Assembly: GCA_017628435.1 (NCBI GenBank)
Contig: JAGBZE010000215.1
Location: forward strand, 1 to 8,183
Length of the DNA: 8,183 nt
Direction: 5' to 3'
DNA from: Akkermansia sp.
Lineage (GTDB): Bacteria > Verrucomicrobiota > Verrucomicrobiia > Verrucomicrobiales > Akkermansiaceae
Shown: one piece after another, positions 1 to 5,435 of the stretch
How the letters are laid out: each line of letters opens with the position of its first letter
Numbering within the stretch: the stretch's first letter is position 1
The notes under the pieces: model-generated
What the model was told of the DNA's origin: nothing
Seen by the model: the letters and a program-made list of their open reading frames with translations, nothing else
The model's database searches: none
Program-made: the position numbers and the translations under genes

Positions 1-12
1 ATGATTTGGGAG

Positions 13-84
13 AGCGGATGATGGGATTCGAACCCACGACATCAACCTTGGCAAGGTTGCGCTCTACCACTGAGCTACATCCGC
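13..84 (-). tRNA. tRNA-Gly (anticodon GCC), copy 1
   Basis: Read on the minus strand, the sequence folds into a full cloverleaf of 72 nt. The acceptor stem is GCGGATG/CATCCGC with discriminator T. The D arm is GCTC/GAGC, the anticodon stem CAACC/GGTTG with loop TTGCCAA (anticodon GCC), and the T arm GTGGG/CCCAT with loop TTCGAAT. The 3' CCA is not encoded, since the next bases are C-T-C. It decodes GGC and GGU glycine codons. It is the promoter-distal member of a tandem pair, 13 nt downstream of copy 2, and is probably processed from one precursor. Confidence 0.97.
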
Positions 85-97
85 GATGATTTGGGAG

Positions 98-169
98 AGC
101 GGATGATGGGATTCGAACCCACGACATCAACCTTGGCAAGGTTGCGCTCTACCACTGAGCTACATCCGC
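98..169 (-). tRNA. tRNA-Gly (anticodon GCC), copy 2
   Basis: This copy is identical base for base to the tRNA at 13-84, with the same cloverleaf and GCC anticodon and no encoded CCA. It is the promoter-proximal copy, about 45 nt downstream of the predicted transcription start on the minus strand. Confidence 0.97.
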
Positions 170-188
170 GTGTTGCTTTTCCCTGCTC

Positions 189-220
189 GCCCCGTTTCCG
201 GTGCGGCGTGGAAGCGGGGC
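189..220. repeat. Inverted repeat at the start of the tRNA-Gly transcript
   Basis: On the minus strand GCCCCG-C-TTCC pairs with GGAA-A-CGGGGC across a 10-nt loop, giving 10 pairs and one C/A mismatch. The 5' arm begins directly after the -10 hexamer and spans the likely start site, so only part of the hairpin would be present in the RNA. It may mark the GC-rich discriminator or leader of a tRNA promoter. No function can be assigned. Confidence 0.5.
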
Positions 221-221
221 T

Positions 222-249
222 ATTATACTCATCTCCGCGCAGAGCGCAA
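222..249 (-). promoter_or_regulatory. Sigma70-type promoter for the tRNA-Gly pair
   Basis: On the minus strand a -35 box TTGCGC (244-249) and a perfect -10 TATAAT (222-227) are separated by 16 bp. A GC-rich discriminator (AGCCCCGC) follows, as in growth-rate or stringently controlled stable-RNA promoters. The predicted start is near 215. Confidence 0.75.
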
Positions 250-386
250 GCCTTTTTTTGTAGAAAATGCGATTTATTTGCAAAAAAATTGCCAATTTGG
301 GACTCCGGGAGTGAAGATTGCTACCTTATCAATTGTCCTTTCATATGGTTTTTACATTCTCTGTTCAGCGGTGTCATTGATTCCGC

Positions 387-415
387 TTGCTTTGGGGCTC
401 AGGACATAGTATGAT
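387..415 (+). promoter_or_regulatory. Promoter of cdaA, predicted leaderless
   Basis: TTGCTT (387-392), a 17-bp spacer and TATGAT (410-415) form a sigma70-like promoter. Only six bases (GCGCGT) separate the -10 box from the cdaA ATG at 422, so the expected start of transcription is at or within a base or two of the A of the ATG. No ribosome-binding site sits at normal spacing; an AGGA at 401-404 is 17 nt away and would lie upstream of the transcript. Confidence 0.55.
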
Positions 416-421
416 GCGCGT

Positions 422-1210
422 ATGACCTTTCTCGAAATCCTCAGAGCCTTTTTTGAGATTATGGTGCTCTGGGCCCTGTTCTACCAGTTGTATCGCGCGG
501 TGAAGGATTCGCGTGCTGCGGCTATTCTGGCCGGGCTCATAGCAACGGTGATTCTGGGCTATTTTGTGTTGGAATTGACACATGCTGTGGTGCTTAAGCA
601 GCTTGCTGCACTCATCATCGGCCCGGGTACCATTCTGGTCATCCTGTTCCAGCCGGAGCTGCGCACGGCACTGGCTCGTCTGGGTTCCAACAAGATTATT
701 GCCCGCCTTATCAATACCCAGCAGGAAAACCAGGACTTCGTTTCCCTGGTTCGCGAGTCGGTGTCGTATCTGGTATCCAAGCGATACGGGGCGCTTATTG
801 CCATCTGCCGCTCCAACAAGCTTCAGGAGTATGCCAAGACCGGCACAGAGCTGGATGCCCAGTACACCCGTGAGCTGATTGGCACGATTTTCATGCCCAA
901 GACGCTGCTGCACGACGGCGCAGTTATTGTGAACAATGAGCGTATTGTGGCCGCAGCCGCCATTCTGCCTGTATCCAACCGCGAGCTGAAGGATCGCAGC
1001 ATGGGCCTGCGCCACCGCGCCGGCATTGGTCTGGCGGAGGCTTCGGATGCCGTGGTTATCATAGTTTCTGAGGAAACCGGCTCTGTTTCCCTGGCTGTGG
1101 GTAATGTGGTGCAGCGCGATATTCACCTCGACCTTCTTTCTGAACGTTTAACTCAACTTCTTTATTCTCATGCGACGCAGGATTCGATTTCAGAAGCTTC
1201 TGACCTCTAA
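422..1210 (+). CDS. cdaA: Diadenylate cyclase CdaA (membrane c-di-AMP synthase)
   Basis: It condenses two ATP into cyclic di-AMP, a second messenger controlling potassium and osmolyte balance and cell-envelope homeostasis. The 262-residue length matches CdaA. Residues about 5-78 are hydrophobic and form the N-terminal membrane helices, ending in the family hallmark ILFQPELR (74-81). The DisA_N cyclase domain follows. The active-site DGA motif is at 165-167 (in LLHDGAVIV), the RHR motif at 197-199 (in MGLRHRAGIG), and the conserved SEETG at 216-220, so the enzyme should be active. The start at 422 gives the normal CdaA N-terminus. In-frame alternatives just upstream are closed: the ATG at 411 meets a stop at once. 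The gene overlaps a short CdaR-like ORF by 41 nt, matching the cdaA-cdaR order known from Firmicutes, although no glmM follows here. Confidence 0.95.
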   Translation: MTFLEILRAFFEIMVLWALFYQLYRAVKDSRAAAILAGLIATVILGYFVLELTHAVVLKQLAALIIGPGTILVILFQPELRTALARLGSNKIIARLINTQQENQDFVSLVRESVSYLVSKRYGALIAICRSNKLQEYAKTGTELDAQYTRELIGTIFMPKTLLHDGAVIVNNERIVAAAAILPVSNRELKDRSMGLRHRAGIGLAEASDAVVIIVSEETGSVSLAVGNVVQRDIHLDLLSERLTQLLYSHATQDSISEASDL

Positions 1211-1337
1211 TTGGCAGGCCAAGTTGTTGTGTCTGGCCGCCGCCGTGGTGGTGTGGCTCATGGTGAACCACTTGCTGGTGCGTGGCTCCAGCCCGGAGTG
1301 GAGCATCGATGATATCCGCCTTTCCATGCCTGAGTAA
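1170..1337 (+). CDS. 55-residue CdaR/YbbR-like membrane anchor (truncated CdaR)
   Basis: An ATG at 1170, inside the 3' end of cdaA and in the +1 frame, opens 55 codons ending in TAA at 1335-1337, 11 nt before bioD. Residues 1-13 are basic (MRRRIRFQK). NWQAKLL at 14-20 leads into one hydrophobic helix (about 19-37, with WLMVN at 29-33). This matches the N-terminal signature of YbbR/CdaR proteins, roughly N-W-x-x-K-L-L-x-L-x-x-A-x-x-x-W-x-x-V-N. The tail (38-55, ending IRLSMPE) resembles the first strand of a YbbR domain and stops there. CdaR normally carries several extracytoplasmic YbbR repeats and regulates CdaA. Position and signature support descent from cdaR. It could be a functional mini-regulator or a decayed remnant. 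No Shine-Dalgarno is visible, so translation probably depends on coupling to cdaA. Confidence 0.7.
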   Translation: MRRRIRFQKLLTSNWQAKLLCLAAAVVVWLMVNHLLVRGSSPEWSIDDIRLSMPE

Positions 1338-1348
1338 GATAGAACTCC

Positions 1349-1984
1349 ATGAATGCTTATTTTGTAACCGGTACGGATGCAGGGGTGGGTAAAACCCATG
1401 TGGTGTGCGCCTTGCTGCGAGACCTGAGGGCGCGAGGCGTGCGCGCTATGGGCTGCAAACCTGTTTCCTGTGGCGACCGCAAGGAGCTGCGCTCCATGCG
1501 CGAGGCCGCAGGGCTGCCCACGCTGCCGTTGGATTCAATTAACCCGCTTTATTTGCGCACAGCGGCTGATCCCCGCATGGGTGCCGAATTTGAGCGGCAG
1601 TCTGTTTCTCTGCCCGCCCTGACGGGGCAGGTGCAGGCGCTGGCTGCAGAGTACGACACCCTGCTGGTGGAAGGCGTGGGCGGCTGGGAAACACCGCTTT
1701 GCCCGGGCAAGACCATGGCCGACCTGGCAGAGCAGTTGCAGCTGCCGGTTCTGCTGGTGGTGAGCAATCGCCAGGGTGCTGCCAATCTGGCGCTTCTCAC
1801 CGTGCGTGCTATTCAGGCCCGTGGGCTGATGTGCTGTGGTATCATCCTGAACCAGCAGAGCGAGGAATGGGACACCGCCGCAGTGACGAATCGTACCCTT
1901 ATTGAGGAATACACCGGTATTCCCGTGCTTGCCGAGCTGATTCAGGGCGAGGATTGTCTGGATGCTGCCATCCTTTCTGCCTGA
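1349..1984 (+). CDS. bioD: ATP-dependent dethiobiotin synthetase BioD
   Basis: It catalyses the penultimate step of biotin synthesis, closing the ureido ring of 7,8-diaminopelargonate with CO2 and ATP in the cytosol. The 211 residues are close to the usual 220-230. The N-terminus YFVTGTDAGVGKT contains the BioD-type P-loop (GTDAGVGKT, 8-16). Lys37 lies in GCKPVSCG, matching the catalytic lysine of the KPV motif. VEGVGG (107-112) corresponds to the second conserved ATP/Mg loop (usually VEGAGG). ILNQQ (166-170) is near the nucleotide-base site. No other bio gene is in the window, so the pathway is split or completed elsewhere. It follows the cdaR-like ORF by 11 nt with no promoter of its own, so it is probably co-transcribed with cdaA. 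A strong terminator ends the unit. Confidence 0.93.
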   Translation: MNAYFVTGTDAGVGKTHVVCALLRDLRARGVRAMGCKPVSCGDRKELRSMREAAGLPTLPLDSINPLYLRTAADPRMGAEFERQSVSLPALTGQVQALAAEYDTLLVEGVGGWETPLCPGKTMADLAEQLQLPVLLVVSNRQGAANLALLTVRAIQARGLMCCGIILNQQSEEWDTAAVTNRTLIEEYTGIPVLAELIQGEDCLDAAILSA

Positions 1985-2030
1985 GATATGGCGAGCTGAA
2001 TCAGCTTGCCTTGCCTATTAGTGAATGATA

Positions 2031-2065
2031 AAAAATCCCGGTTCCGTGGAGGAACCGGGATTTTT
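2031..2065. terminator. Bidirectional intrinsic terminator between bioD and HU
   Basis: AAAAATCCCGGTTCC (2031-2045) and GGAACCGGGATTTTT (2051-2065) form a perfect 15-bp stem around a 5-nt loop (GTGGA). The A-tract and T-tract give a U-run in either direction. It lies between the convergent ends of bioD (stop at 1984) and the HU gene (stop at 2086) and should stop both transcripts. Confidence 0.93.
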
Positions 2066-2085
2066 ATGAAAAGGGGAAGATTAAT

Positions 2086-2352
2086 TTAGCCCTTGAGGGT
2101 GGAGGAAGCCTTGAAGCTCACCACAGAGCTGGCGGGAATGGTCATGGTCTCGCCGGTGCGGGGGTTGCGGCCGGTGCGGGCGGGGCGAACCTTGGTCTCG
2201 AAGGTACCGAAACCAACGAGCTGCACCTTCTCCGTGGCAACAGCCTTGGTGATGGCGGCGAGAGTGGCGTTCAGAGCCTCGGCTGCGCACTTCTTGGTTG
2301 CATCCGGGCCGAGTTCCTTCTGGATAGCGTCGATAAGCTGAGTCTTGTTCAT
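2086..2352 (-). CDS. HU-family DNA-binding protein
   Basis: This is a small basic nucleoid protein that dimerises and bends DNA. Its 88 residues are close to the usual HU size of about 90. The N-terminus MNKTQLIDAI is the standard HU start, followed by two helices. The family signature lies at 47-74: GFGTF (47-51), then the DNA-binding arm RPARTGRNPRTGE (56-68) and IPA (72-74). The arm has the Asn-Pro that intercalates in HU and IHF. Codons are strongly biased, as expected for an abundant protein. It is a single-gene unit with its own promoter and a shared terminator. The sequence is more HU-like than IHF-like, but alpha versus beta type cannot be assigned. Confidence 0.95.
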   Translation of the reverse strand: MNKTQLIDAIQKELGPDATKKCAAEALNATLAAITKAVATEKVQLVGFGTFETKVRPARTGRNPRTGETMTIPASSVVSFKASSTLKG

Positions 2353-2381
2353 GGTTATAAGAGGGGGTCAGTGACGTGCAG

Positions 2382-2410
2382 AATATAACACTCTAAAAAA
2401 CTGAACGCAA
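2382..2410 (-). promoter_or_regulatory. Promoter of the HU gene
   Basis: On the minus strand TTGCGT (2405-2410), a 17-bp T-rich spacer and TATATT (2382-2387) form a good sigma70 promoter. The predicted start near 2375 leaves a leader of about 23 nt, which contains no AGGAGG-like ribosome-binding site. Confidence 0.7.
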
Positions 2411-2450
2411 GCAATAAATGCGTTTCTTTCAAAAAAATGAGTCAGAATTT

Positions 2451-3251
2451 CTAATTTGCGGGAATATTGGCTAATTTAGAGTAGCGGATTATCTGAGCGT
2501 CTACGATATCAACAACATACGGCGTAGCGTGCCGGAACCACGCGCCGGTGTTGAGAATCCGGCGTTTCCCGAAGCGCCAGAGCCCGCCGCGGTGCAGGTG
2601 CCCGAAGATGACGGTTTCGGCTTCTGGCAGGAATCGGCGGATGAAACGCTCGCAACGGATGCCGCAGGTGAGCCAGCTCCACACGATGCCGATGGGGCGC
2701 TGCGGTGGCCAGAAGCAGTGCATGAATCCACGGAGCAGGGGATTCCGGATGCCTTCGCGGCGCATGATGGGCGGCGTGAGCTGGCACATGGCGCGGGAAA
2801 GCTCCAGGCGGCACTCCAGATTGTTATCTGCCTCGGGAAATTCCTCAATGAGCTTTTTGCAGGCAGCCTTGTTGCGCAGGTATTCCCAGCTCCAGGGGGC
2901 CACTTCCTTGTGCAGTGCGTGGCCATGCATGGCGACTACGCGTCCGCCCCAGAAACGTGCCAGCAGGGCGGGCACATCAGGGTCATGGTTGCCGGAGATT
3001 TCCACCAGTTGCACGCCACGGGTGCGGCAGAGCTGCCGCAGTTCCTCGCGTGCGGCTATGCCGGCGGCCTGCCAGTCGCAGTTGCGGGTTTCGGCAAGGT
3101 CACCTACCACTACCAGCATGCCGATGCCTTGCAGCACGGGCTCCAGCTGCGCCACAGCGGGGGCCTCGCTGCGCTCGTGCCCCAGGTGCAGGTCGGAGAT
3201 GAAGCGCACGATGCAGCCCTGCGGCGGTTCGATATCGATGATGCAGCTCAT
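2451..3251 (-). CDS. Calcineurin-like metallophosphoesterase, substrate unknown
   Basis: This is a binuclear-metal phosphoesterase of 266 residues from the chosen start. The motifs occur in order: DLHLGH (20-25), GD (50-51), GNHD (87-90), MHGH (108-111) and GHLH (217-220), so all metal ligands appear present. Between the last two motifs lies an insert of about 100 residues, rich in Trp and Arg and mostly helical, suggesting a cap over the active site or membrane contact. The layout recalls UDP-2,3-diacylglucosamine hydrolase LpxH. However, LpxH has GNRD where this protein has GNHD, so I do not assign that function. It is the last gene of the operon, 23 nt after rlmB. An in-frame ATG at 3311 would add 20 low-complexity residues read over the rlmB end, so I prefer the ATG at 3251. 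Confidence 0.85.
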   Translation of the reverse strand: MSCIIDIEPPQGCIVRFISDLHLGHERSEAPAVAQLEPVLQGIGMLVVVGDLAETRNCDWQAAGIAAREELRQLCRTRGVQLVEISGNHDPDVPALLARFWGGRVVAMHGHALHKEVAPWSWEYLRNKAACKKLIEEFPEADNNLECRLELSRAMCQLTPPIMRREGIRNPLLRGFMHCFWPPQRPIGIVWSWLTCGIRCERFIRRFLPEAETVIFGHLHRGGLWRFGKRRILNTGAWFRHATPYVVDIVDAQIIRYSKLANIPAN

Positions 3252-3274
3252 GCCAGGTGGTGGGGTAGAGGATT

Positions 3275-3871
3275 TTACAGCGCGCGCTGGCGCACGGCCT
3301 CGTACAGGCATACGCCCGTGGCTACCGATACATTCAGGCAGGGCACCTTACCCGCCATGGGAATGCGCACCAGAAAATCGCAGTTTTCTTCCGTGAGTCG
3401 GCGCATGCCATCGCCTTCGGCTCCCATCACCAGGGCAATGCCGCCCTTGAAGTCGATGTCATAGAGCGAGCGGTCGCCGTGGTCAGATGTGCCCACGAAC
3501 CAGATTCCGGCATCCTTCATCTGCTTCATGGTGCGTGCCAGGTTGGTCACCTGCACAAAGGGCACATTTTCTGCGGCACCCACAGAAACGCGCAGCACTG
3601 TTTCGGTAATGCCCACGGACTTATCCTTCGGGGCAATGACGGCGGCCACACCGGCGCCATCGGCCGTGCGGAGAATGGCTCCCAGGTTATGCGGATCCTG
3701 AATGCAGTCCAGCACCAGGTAAAGCCCCTGGGGCTGTTCCTCCAGAATATCCAGCAGTTCGCCTTCGGGGCGGGGCTTCACCACGATGGTGGCGGCGGGT
3801 TTCTTCTCGAATTTGGCTTCGGTGCGGGCGGTGTGCTTGTTGGCACGTGCAGTGCGGTCGTTGAATTTCAT
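3275..3871 (-). CDS. rlmB: RlmB/TrmH-family RNA 2'-O-ribose methyltransferase lacking the N-terminal domain
   Basis: This is a SPOUT-class enzyme that uses S-adenosylmethionine to methylate a ribose 2'-OH. E. coli RlmB modifies G2251 of 23S rRNA. Motif 1 is DPHNLGAILRTA (59-70), motif 2 MGAEGDGMR (149-157), and motif 3 IPMAG...LNVSVA (170-184), with the catalytic-type Asn62, Arg68, Glu152 and Asn180 present. NLARTM (110-115) and EAVRQR (191-196) also match RlmB closely. At 198 residues it is about 45 short of E. coli RlmB. The L30e-like N-terminal substrate-binding domain is absent, replaced by a basic tail of about 30 residues (K/R-rich, no acidic cluster). Its start overlaps the tcdA stop as ATGA, so the missing domain is not encoded just upstream. 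The family is certain; the exact RNA target is inferred. Confidence 0.88.
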   Translation of the reverse strand: MKFNDRTARANKHTARTEAKFEKKPAATIVVKPRPEGELLDILEEQPQGLYLVLDCIQDPHNLGAILRTADGAGVAAVIAPKDKSVGITETVLRVSVGAAENVPFVQVTNLARTMKQMKDAGIWFVGTSDHGDRSLYDIDFKGGIALVMGAEGDGMRRLTEENCDFLVRIPMAGKVPCLNVSVATGVCLYEAVRQRAL

Positions 3872-4647
3872 GCGGGGTTCTGAGTTAGAATGTTCAGGGC
3901 TTCTCCGGCCATCATGAAGCCGAAGGTGCCGGTAATGTGGGTGGCGGAGCCGAAGCCGCTGGCGCAGCCGATGCCGCCTTTCTGGTGGGCTTCGCGTTCA
4001 GTGCTCACGGTACCATCGCATTTCGGGAAACGCGGGCGCTCGGGGGAATAGACACAGCGGATGCCGATTTCCGGGCATTTATCCTGCAGGGGCAGGTCAT
4101 ATTCCCGGCGGAGCGTCTTGCGGAGCTGGGAGAGCATGTTATCCCCGCAGCTGCGGGCTAAATCTGCCACGGCAATGGCGCCGGCATCAATTCTGCCACC
4201 CGCGCCGCCGCAGGTCACCAGCGGTATGCTGCGCTTGTAGCATTCGGCAATGAGGTGAGCTTTCGGGCGCATGCTGTCAATGGCATCAATCACCACATCC
4301 GGCGTGGTGTCGAACAGCCGTTCCGGCTTGGAAACGGTGTAGAACGCCATGACTTCCTCCACCTGTACGGCGGGGTTGATGGCGCGCAGGCGCTCGCCCA
4401 TGGCCTCCACCTTGGCCCGGCCATAGTTGCCGTCCAGTGCGTGAATCTGCCGGTTCGTGTTGGTGATGCAGAGGTCATCCATATCCAGCAGGATAATCGT
4501 GCCCACTCCGCTGCGGGCCAGTGCCTCTGCCGCCCAGGACCCCACGCCGCCAATGCCCACAACCGCCACTCGGGCTGCGGTCAGCCGCTCAGCCGGGGCT
4601 ACTCCATACAGACGGGCAATGCCGCCAAATCGTTCCACATCCATCAT
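3868..4647 (-). CDS. tcdA: tRNA threonylcarbamoyladenosine dehydratase TcdA (CsdL/YgdL)
   Basis: This E1-like enzyme uses ATP to dehydrate and cyclise t6A at tRNA position 37 to ct6A. The 259 residues compare with 268 in E. coli. The N-terminus RFGGIARLYG is typical, followed by the nucleotide-binding loop GIGGVGSW (31-38) and DMDDLCITNTNRQ (55-67), the ATP/Mg region of ThiF/MoeB/TcdA proteins. KVEAM (79-83) holds the conserved lysine. The C-terminal GFGSATHITGTFGF (231-244) is characteristic of TcdA rather than ThiF or MoeB. It lacks a rhodanese domain and a CxxC zinc site. It is coupled on both sides by ATGA overlaps, to ymdB upstream and rlmB downstream. Two consecutive Met codons open the gene; either may be used. 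Confidence 0.92.
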   Translation of the reverse strand: MMDVERFGGIARLYGVAPAERLTAARVAVVGIGGVGSWAAEALARSGVGTIILLDMDDLCITNTNRQIHALDGNYGRAKVEAMGERLRAINPAVQVEEVMAFYTVSKPERLFDTTPDVVIDAIDSMRPKAHLIAECYKRSIPLVTCGGAGGRIDAGAIAVADLARSCGDNMLSQLRKTLRREYDLPLQDKCPEIGIRCVYSPERPRFPKCDGTVSTEREAHQKGGIGCASGFGSATHITGTFGFMMAGEALNILTQNPA

Positions 4648-5435
4648 TTTTCGTCGTATGCGCGTAGCACGCGTTCAATTCGTAAAGCTTTGCCAGTGTT
4701 GGTGTCCACCTCCACAATGACGCCGTTCACCATAGCGGGGAATCCGGCGATGGGGAAGCGGTTGGGCATGTTGGTGATAAGCCCCTGAAGCACGCTCTCG
4801 GTGTCTCGGCCGATAACACCATCGCGGCTGCCGCACATGCCGGCATCTGTCAGGTATGCTGTGCCGCCGGGCAGAATGCGTTCATCCCCGGTCTGTACAT
4901 GTGTGTGTGTGCCGATAACGGCACTGGCCACGCCATCCATGCGGTAGCCCATGGCAATCTTCTCACTGGTTGTTTCGCCGTGGAAATCCACCAGTACCAC
5001 CTGGGCCCCGGACTCACGCAGCCGGCAGGCTTCGTCATAGCCCTGGGTGTAGGGGTTCTCCGCGCCCGGGCGCATGAAGGTGCGGCCTTGCAGGCAAAGC
5101 ACGCCCAGCTTGCCAGCCGGAGTATCGATGATGCAGCTGCCGTGCCCGGGGGTACCGGGTTGCAGATTGAAGGGACGCAGCACATTCGGGGCCTCGGGCA
5201 ACCAGGGAATCAGGTCAGATTGATCCCACACGTGGTCACCCAGGGTGATGACGTCTACCCCGTGCTCCATGAACTCGCGCGCCAGGCGGGGAATAATCCC
5301 TTTGCCGCCTGCGGCATTCTCGCCATTCACAACAACGGCATCCACCCCGTACTCCTCACGCAGTTCGGGTATAGCTCGGTAAAGGGCGCAGCGGCCAGGC
5401 TCGCCCACTACATCTCCCAGAAAAAGAACGACCAT
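4644..5435 (-). CDS. ymdB: YmdB-type metallophosphoesterase (TIGR00282 family), probable cyclic-nucleotide phosphodiesterase
   Basis: B. subtilis YmdB hydrolyses 2',3'-cyclic nucleotides and influences biofilm and motility decisions; the name is shared with an unrelated E. coli gene. The 263 residues match the family (about 264) and motifs occur in order: GDVVGEPGR (7-15, Asp8), NGENAAGGKG (37-46, Glu39 and Asn40), GDHVWD (66-71), DFHGETTSEK (150-159, His152) and GTHTHVQT (175-182, His177 and His179), then TDAGMCG (196-202). The usual Asn of GNH is Asp67 here. There is no signal peptide, so it is cytosolic. Its ATG overlaps the usp stop (TGATG) and its stop overlaps the tcdA start (ATGA), so the genes are likely translationally coupled. 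The family is certain; the substrate is inferred. Confidence 0.9.
   Translation of the reverse strand: MVVLFLGDVVGEPGRCALYRAIPELREEYGVDAVVVNGENAAGGKGIIPRLAREFMEHGVDVITLGDHVWDQSDLIPWLPEAPNVLRPFNLQPGTPGHGSCIIDTPAGKLGVLCLQGRTFMRPGAENPYTQGYDEACRLRESGAQVVLVDFHGETTSEKIAMGYRMDGVASAVIGTHTHVQTGDERILPGGTAYLTDAGMCGSRDGVIGRDTESVLQGLITNMPNRFPIAGFPAMVNGVIVEVDTNTGKALRIERVLRAYDEK

Larger units (their letters stand above)
1..170. repeat. Perfect 85-bp tandem duplication carrying tRNA-Gly
   Basis: Bases 1-85 and 86-170 are identical. Each unit contains one whole tRNA-Gly plus the 13-nt spacer. Because even the non-genic spacer is unchanged, the duplication is either recent or kept uniform by recombination. 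The first unit touches the window edge, so further copies could lie to the left. Confidence 0.95.

Noticed and set aside
91..414. 107-codon frame beginning inside the tRNA-Gly repeat
   Set aside because: The first part is antisense to a tRNA and the rest covers promoter sequence; the composition is not protein-like.
374..1126. 250-codon open frame on the minus strand opposite cdaA
   Set aside because: It is a shadow of cdaA, which has all catalytic motifs; the antisense product matches no family I know.
1993..2005. Small inverted repeat AGCTG-AAT-CAGCT after bioD
   Set aside because: A 5-bp stem with a 3-nt loop and no T-run. The real terminator is at 2031-2065.
3235..3249. ATCGATGATGCAGCT occurring both here and near 5125-5139
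   Set aside because: Both copies lie in coding frames of unrelated genes, encoding CIID in each, and have no surrounding similarity; coincidence is enough.
3252..3311. Longer start for the metallophosphoesterase (ATG at 3311)
   Set aside because: It would overlap rlmB by 37 nt and add 20 residues rich in Arg, Pro and Ala with no family counterpart.
2529..3464. 311-codon plus-strand frame across the metallophosphoesterase and rlmB
   Set aside because: It spans two real genes on the other strand and shows no domain or start signal.
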